From: Paraktedonobacter sp035294465
Lineage (GTDB): Bacteria; Chloroflexota; Ktedonobacteria; Ktedonobacterales; Ktedonobacteraceae
DNA: 16,392 nt
Direction of reading: 5' to 3'
NCBI GenBank assembly: GCA_035294465.1
Contig: DATGKW010000199.1
Location: forward strand, 1 to 16,392
The notes beneath the pieces are model-generated. The model did no database searches. It was not told the DNA's origin and saw nothing but the letters and a program-made list of their open reading frames with translations. Each line of letters begins with the position of its first letter. Position 1 is the stretch's first letter. Position numbers and translations under genes: made by a program. Positions 13,435 through 16,392 of the stretch are shown one piece after another.

Positions 13435-13920
13435 TTATTGTGCCCCGGCAGGCGCGTACCCTAGCAGTTGCCTGGTTATTTCCAGGTGCCCTAGATGCAG
13501 GGCGCAGTGCTCGACGGCGTGCAGGAGAGCATCGCGCACCGTCCTTGTCTCTCCGAGGTACCTCGTATGATAGTGAGCGGGAAGGTTTACTTGCTGATCT
13601 AGCCGCTCGTCAGGTAGCGCGTGCATTACCTCGTACATGGCCGCTAGCCAGCGTTCATAACGCGCGACCAGCTCAGCTCCTGTGCCTGTGGCATGAAATT
13701 CTGAGAGCCGGTCGCGCTGCACATCACGCCCACCTGCCAGTTGCAGAACCCAGTACTCGGCGGAGCCAATCAGATGCGTGGCCAGCGCAAAGACCGTGTT
13801 GCTCTCAGGCAGCTCAAGCGAGCGATTGAGATCAGCATCGGTCATATCATCAAATTGAGCCAGCGCACCAAGCGCGATCCGTTCAAGTACGGAGGCAAAC
13901 TGCCTTGCTTCTCCTGGCAT
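13435..13920 (-). CDS. DinB-family (four-helix, metal-binding) protein
   Basis: This 161-residue cytoplasmic protein is mostly helical with no membrane segment. The pattern of a His in the second helix (ATHLIGSAEYW, His49) and a C-terminal VEHCALHLGHLEITRQLLG with His138 and His142 gives the three-His metal site typical of DinB/DUF664-like proteins. Members include bacillithiol- and mycothiol-dependent S-transferases and many of unknown function. The ending HLGHLEITRQLLG is a strong family marker. The thiol used and the reaction here cannot be read from sequence. It is the last gene of a three-gene minus-strand operon. Its AGGAAG ribosome binding site (13931-13926) overlaps the stop codon of the protease gene, and its ATG lies 9 nt after that stop. 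No functional connection to a protease is known to me. Confidence 0.85.
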   Translation of the reverse strand: MPGEARQFASVLERIALGALAQFDDMTDADLNRSLELPESNTVFALATHLIGSAEYWVLQLAGGRDVQRDRLSEFHATGTGAELVARYERWLAAMYEVMHALPDERLDQQVNLPAHYHTRYLGETRTVRDALLHAVEHCALHLGHLEITRQLLGYAPAGAQ

Positions 13921-13929
13921 GTCTTCTTC

Positions 13930-14907
13930 CTAACTATTCTGGGCTTTGGTATACAAGGCGTACCACGTGTCATCATAATAGGGTGAGAACATGTGGCCGG
14001 GCTTGATCGTGCTGGTAAAGTCGTTGTGGCCATCAAGATACCAGTTGCCATTGATCTTGATGAACCAGGGACCACCGCTGGAACCACCCGTCATGTTGCA
14101 GGGGATGGAGATCACAGTGCCGCCTGCGTATTGCCAGCGCGTGCCAGTAGCGCCCTCGCAAGACTGCCTGGTCTGGCCGTCGAAAGGATACGCCGCCGGA
14201 TAGCCATAGGCATAGAAAGGTTGATTGACCGACTGGTTGTAAGCCCAGCCGGCTCCGCCAACCACCGCAGTCAGCTTCTCTCCCTGAAAGTTGGGAGAAA
14301 CGATGGCCATGCCAAAGTCATGATGCAAATCATTGGGCGAGCGATCTATCCAGTCGGAGGGAACCTCCAAATCGCGCGCAGCCCAGCAGCCATAGGGCGT
14401 GTTGCCGTTCTCGTAAAGCGGGCAGAAGAGAACGTTGCGCGTCCAGTCGCCATCCCAGTAGAGGCAGTGGCCAGCGGTGTCAACTACGCTCTGGTTGGAG
14501 CTTTCAATGGCGGTGCCGGAGCACACATAGTCCTGCCCGGAAGCATCGCTAAAAAAGATCTTCCCGACGGTCGTGAGAGGATACAACGAGTTCCCGTCGC
14601 CAGGTCGTTGCCCGTCTTGCCTGGAGCTTGCGTTTATGCTATCGCTCTGCTGAGAAAGACTCCCAGAGCTGCTGAGCAGATCATCGTTGATGGCGCTCTC
14701 CATGTTCGCTACGGTCCAATACTGGAGGGTAGCACTGGCGCTGGTGCTGACCTGGTGCTCGCTGATCGTTACCGAGGGAGCGAACACGACAGGATACAGA
14801 AAGCGCCTCACGGCGATCATATACGCCAGGGACACGATGATAAGCAGCGCGAGCAGAACCTTGCCACCCACCGGGTGCTGCATCATTCTATAAAGTCGTC
14901 GTGGCAT
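13930..14907 (-). CDS. Membrane-anchored trypsin-like serine protease (S1 family)
   Basis: This 325-residue protein starts with a basic segment and one transmembrane helix (about 16-34), probably an uncleaved anchor or signal. A Ser/Gln-rich pro-region (about 45-105) contains LQYWTVANMESA (61-72). The S1 protease domain (about 110-320) has the complete triad: His147 in TAGHC, Asp197 in DFGMAIV and Ser277 in GGSSGGP. Cys pairs such as 129-148 and 250-270 could be disulfides of an extracytoplasmic domain. The arrangement resembles actinobacterial and Chloroflexota secreted trypsin-like and glutamyl-endopeptidase-like proteins with a YWT pro-motif; the specificity pocket was not assigned. Its ribosome binding region is the same 18 nt as that of the preceding small gene, whose stop lies 15 nt upstream. 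DinB follows 9 nt downstream, so the three form one operon. Confidence 0.9.
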   Translation of the reverse strand: MPRRLYRMMQHPVGGKVLLALLIIVSLAYMIAVRRFLYPVVFAPSVTISEHQVSTSASATLQYWTVANMESAINDDLLSSSGSLSQQSDSINASSRQDGQRPGDGNSLYPLTTVGKIFFSDASGQDYVCSGTAIESSNQSVVDTAGHCLYWDGDWTRNVLFCPLYENGNTPYGCWAARDLEVPSDWIDRSPNDLHHDFGMAIVSPNFQGEKLTAVVGGAGWAYNQSVNQPFYAYGYPAAYPFDGQTRQSCEGATGTRWQYAGGTVISIPCNMTGGSSGGPWFIKINGNWYLDGHNDFTSTIKPGHMFSPYYDDTWYALYTKAQNS

Positions 14908-14922
14908 CGTGCCTCTCCCTTT
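14905..14922 (-). repeat. Duplicated translation-initiation region, copy at the protease gene
   Basis: On the minus strand these 18 nt read AAAGGGAGAGGCACGATG, including the start codon of the protease gene. They are identical to the region ending at the ATG of the upstream small gene (15216-15199). Confidence 0.85.
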
Positions 14923-15201
14923 TTAATCTTGAGATGGATGAGGATGGGACGCGCGTGGATGCTTTTTCCCTCGATCGGGCACATCAATGTGTGGCATATT
15001 GGTGCCCTTAGCCTTGCGCATTCTCTCCCTGGTCCAATACTTGAGAGCGTCTTCAGGAGGTGTATCTATAGGATGTTTTGTAACAGGTGCCGAAGAATCT
15101 GATTCGAACAACCACTTCCACGCTAACAGGGACAGCCCCGCAAGCAAGCCAAGAAGGATCGCGCCAACCAGAGGCAGCGGGATGGATCTGTGTTGTGACA
15201 T
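14923..15201 (-). CDS. Small single-pass membrane protein with a YWT motif similar to the protease pro-region
   Basis: This 92-residue protein has a transmembrane helix at about 10-28, followed by a polar, mostly extracytoplasmic part. That part includes PPEDALKYWTRERMRKAKG (about 48-66) and a basic, His- and Pro-rich end. The element ALKYWTRERMRKA resembles LQYWTVANMESA in the pro-region of the protease encoded 15 nt downstream. As I recall, similar YWTxERM sequences occur in pro-regions of trypsin-like proteins of Streptomyces and Ktedonobacteria. No catalytic domain follows. It could be a truncated paralogue of the protease N-terminus, a co-factor or inhibitor of the protease, or a remnant. 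Start: GGGAGAGG before the ATG at 15201, within an 18-nt sequence identical to that of the protease gene. It is the first gene of the operon, directly under a clear promoter. Confidence 0.75.
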   Translation of the reverse strand: MSQHRSIPLPLVGAILLGLLAGLSLLAWKWLFESDSSAPVTKHPIDTPPEDALKYWTRERMRKAKGTNMPHIDVPDRGKKHPRASHPHPSQD

Positions 15202-15216
15202 CGTGCCTCTCCCTTT
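15199..15216 (-). repeat. Duplicated translation-initiation region, copy at the small membrane protein gene
   Basis: This is identical over 18 nt, start codon included, to 14922-14905. Such identity outside coding constraint suggests a fairly recent duplication covering the 5' end of the two genes. Confidence 0.85.
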
Positions 15217-15259
15217 CCGAAAAGGTCAATACCAGGACCATATTTCTTTGCCATAGAGG

Positions 15260-15288
15260 ATTATATCAGTTTTTTTTGATTTTGGTAA
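15260..15288 (-). promoter_or_regulatory. Promoter of the small protein-protease-DinB operon
   Basis: On the minus strand TTACCA (15288-15283) is followed after 17 nt by a perfect TATAAT (15265-15260). The -10 box is preceded by TGA, giving an extended -10 element. An A-tract fills part of the spacer. The leader would be about 50 nt. Confidence 0.65.
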
Positions 15289-15306
15289 GCATGACTCTGC
15301 TGTTTT

Positions 15307-16260
15307 TTAGGGATTGGCTTTCCTGATCGGGCGGTCCTCGGTGAAGGCGCGCACCTGTTCGAAAGCTGAGGCAAAGTAGCCCTCGTATGTGTCCTTTTCA
15401 ACATAACCTAGATGAGGTGTGCAGACGACATTCTCCATGTGCAGCAAGGGATGATCCAGCGCCGGCTCGCGCTCATAGACGTCAACAGCGGCGTATCCTG
15501 GTCGCCCGGCAGCGAGCGCGGCTACCAGCGCACCCGGCTCAACCAGCGCGGCGCGGCTGGTATTCACAAAGAGGGCCGAAGGCTTCATCTGCGCCAGGTG
15601 CGCGGCAGTTACGATGCCGCGTGTCTCCTTCACCAGCTTGAGATGCAGACTCAGCACATCCGCCTGCTGAAAAAGCGCATCCTGACTGGCTGCTGGCTCA
15701 AAACCATCGATCCGCGCCTGTTCCAGCGAGTGCTCTCGTCCCCAGACTAGCACTCTCATGCCAAAGGCTCGCCCGTAGTTCGCAACGATACTGCCAATCC
15801 TTCCATAACCGAAAATACCCAGCGTCTGGCCAGACAATCCAATTCCGATGGTAGTTTGCCAGCGGCCGGCTTTCAGGTATGCCACCTCCTGTGGAATGTG
15901 GCGCCTGGAGGCCAGAATCAAGCCCCAGGTCAGTTCGGCCGTGGAGGCGGGATTGCCTCCGCCCTCGCTAAAGGCGACAGTGACGCCGTGACGGGTGCAG
16001 GCGTCCAGGTCAAGATGGGGGGCCTGTTTGCCCGTTTGCACAATGAGCTTGAGCGCCGGCAGCCTGGCCAGCAGCGCCTCAGTGATGGGTGTGCGCTCTC
16101 GGATAAGGACCAGAGCGTCGGCCTCCTGGAAGCGGCTCACCAGCGTTTCGAGATCTTCGGTGTGATCGTGATAGACCGTCACCTGGTGATCTGCGAGCAT
16201 ACTAAAGCAGGCGAGGTGTCGCACTGCGTCCTGATAATCGTCGGGAATAACTATTCTCAT
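15307..16260 (-). CDS. D-2-hydroxyacid dehydrogenase (NAD-dependent, SerA-like fold)
   Basis: This 317-residue cytoplasmic enzyme would interconvert a D-2-hydroxyacid and a 2-oxoacid using NAD(P). The outer catalytic lobe is about 1-100 plus the C-terminal helix; the nucleotide-binding lobe is about 102-285. The dinucleotide motif GYGRIG (151-156, G-x-G-x-x-G) and the catalytic Arg236 (NTSRAALVE), Glu265 (DVYEREP) and His283 (TPHLGY) are all visible. There is no ACT or other regulatory domain, so it is not a long-type phosphoglycerate dehydrogenase. Substrate, such as glyoxylate, hydroxypyruvate or another oxoacid, cannot be fixed. Start: AGAGGA at 16271-16266 before the ATG at 16260. The 46-nt gap after its start region toward the right edge and 16286-16392 show no further gene. 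It is separated from the downstream operon by that operon's own promoter. Confidence 0.92.
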   Translation of the reverse strand: MRIVIPDDYQDAVRHLACFSMLADHQVTVYHDHTEDLETLVSRFQEADALVLIRERTPITEALLARLPALKLIVQTGKQAPHLDLDACTRHGVTVAFSEGGGNPASTAELTWGLILASRRHIPQEVAYLKAGRWQTTIGIGLSGQTLGIFGYGRIGSIVANYGRAFGMRVLVWGREHSLEQARIDGFEPAASQDALFQQADVLSLHLKLVKETRGIVTAAHLAQMKPSALFVNTSRAALVEPGALVAALAAGRPGYAAVDVYEREPALDHPLLHMENVVCTPHLGYVEKDTYEGYFASAFEQVRAFTEDRPIRKANP

Positions 16261-16392
16261 GTCTTTTCCTCTCGCTTCTCGTGATGCTTCCCCTATTCTA
16301 ACCTATTTTCACCTCTCTCTGTGATCCGTTTCCTGCTTCTGGCACAAATTTTCTCTGTTGTAACACATTGGCCTGCACCGTTGAATTAACAA

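Noticed and set aside
13131..13829. Plus-strand open frame running from the end of the SGNH gene through the terminator into the DinB region
   Set aside because: It crosses a perfect terminator hairpin and is antisense to the DinB gene. The translated sequence is Arg-rich and featureless.
13993..15102. Long plus-strand open frame (369 codons) opposite the protease and small-protein genes
   Set aside because: It is antisense to two genes with clear motifs, ribosome binding sites and a promoter. Its own product has no recognisable domain and it has no initiation signal.

Overview
The window (about 16.4 kb, moderately GC-rich, dense short operons) looks like a chromosomal segment of a Gram-positive-type or monoderm soil bacterium, most plausibly Chloroflexota of the Ktedonobacteria kind. 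That placement is inference from gene style: a MacB/FtsX-type ABC pair with a doubled ATPase, an FN3-SGNH secreted hydrolase, a membrane-anchored trypsin-like protease with a YWT-type pro-region, and a DinB-like protein. No rRNA, tRNA, CRISPR array, phage gene or transposase was seen.

Layout. 1-268: the 3' end of a gene resembling LarA/DUF2088 racemase-like proteins. 411-848: a small YbjQ-like protein with its own promoter, convergent with a GNAT acetyltransferase (1374-928) across a shared hairpin. 1648-4602: a two-gene ABC operon, one FtsX-type permease and one polypeptide carrying two complete ATPase domains, followed by two hairpins with 8-nt loops. 4968-9957: an operon of an IclR regulator and the three subunits of a molybdenum hydroxylase. 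The FAD subunit carries the four-cysteine insertion characteristic of 4-hydroxybenzoyl-CoA reductase. 10131-11663: an MFS transporter with its own promoter. 12035-13240: a secreted FN3-SGNH hydrolase behind a structured leader, ending in a strong terminator. 15201-13435 (minus): an operon of a small membrane protein, a trypsin-like protease and a DinB-family protein. 16260-15307 (minus): a D-2-hydroxyacid dehydrogenase.

The most notable observation is a shared control signal. The promoters of the iclR-hydroxylase operon and of the MFS gene each carry two copies of GTTC-N8-GAAC. In both cases the copies are exactly 21 bp apart and begin 0 or 1 nt after the -10 box. This ties regulator, enzyme and transporter into one predicted regulon for uptake and reductive or oxidative conversion of an aromatic or N-heterocyclic compound. 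The iclR promoter places the transcription start at the ATG, so the mRNA is predicted to be leaderless with the operators inside the first codons.

Other points of interest are a Gln where molybdenum hydroxylases usually have the catalytic Glu, a long palindrome-containing C-terminal tail on the large subunit, and the tandem ATPase fusion. A small protein also seems to copy the anchor and pro-region of the protease downstream of it.
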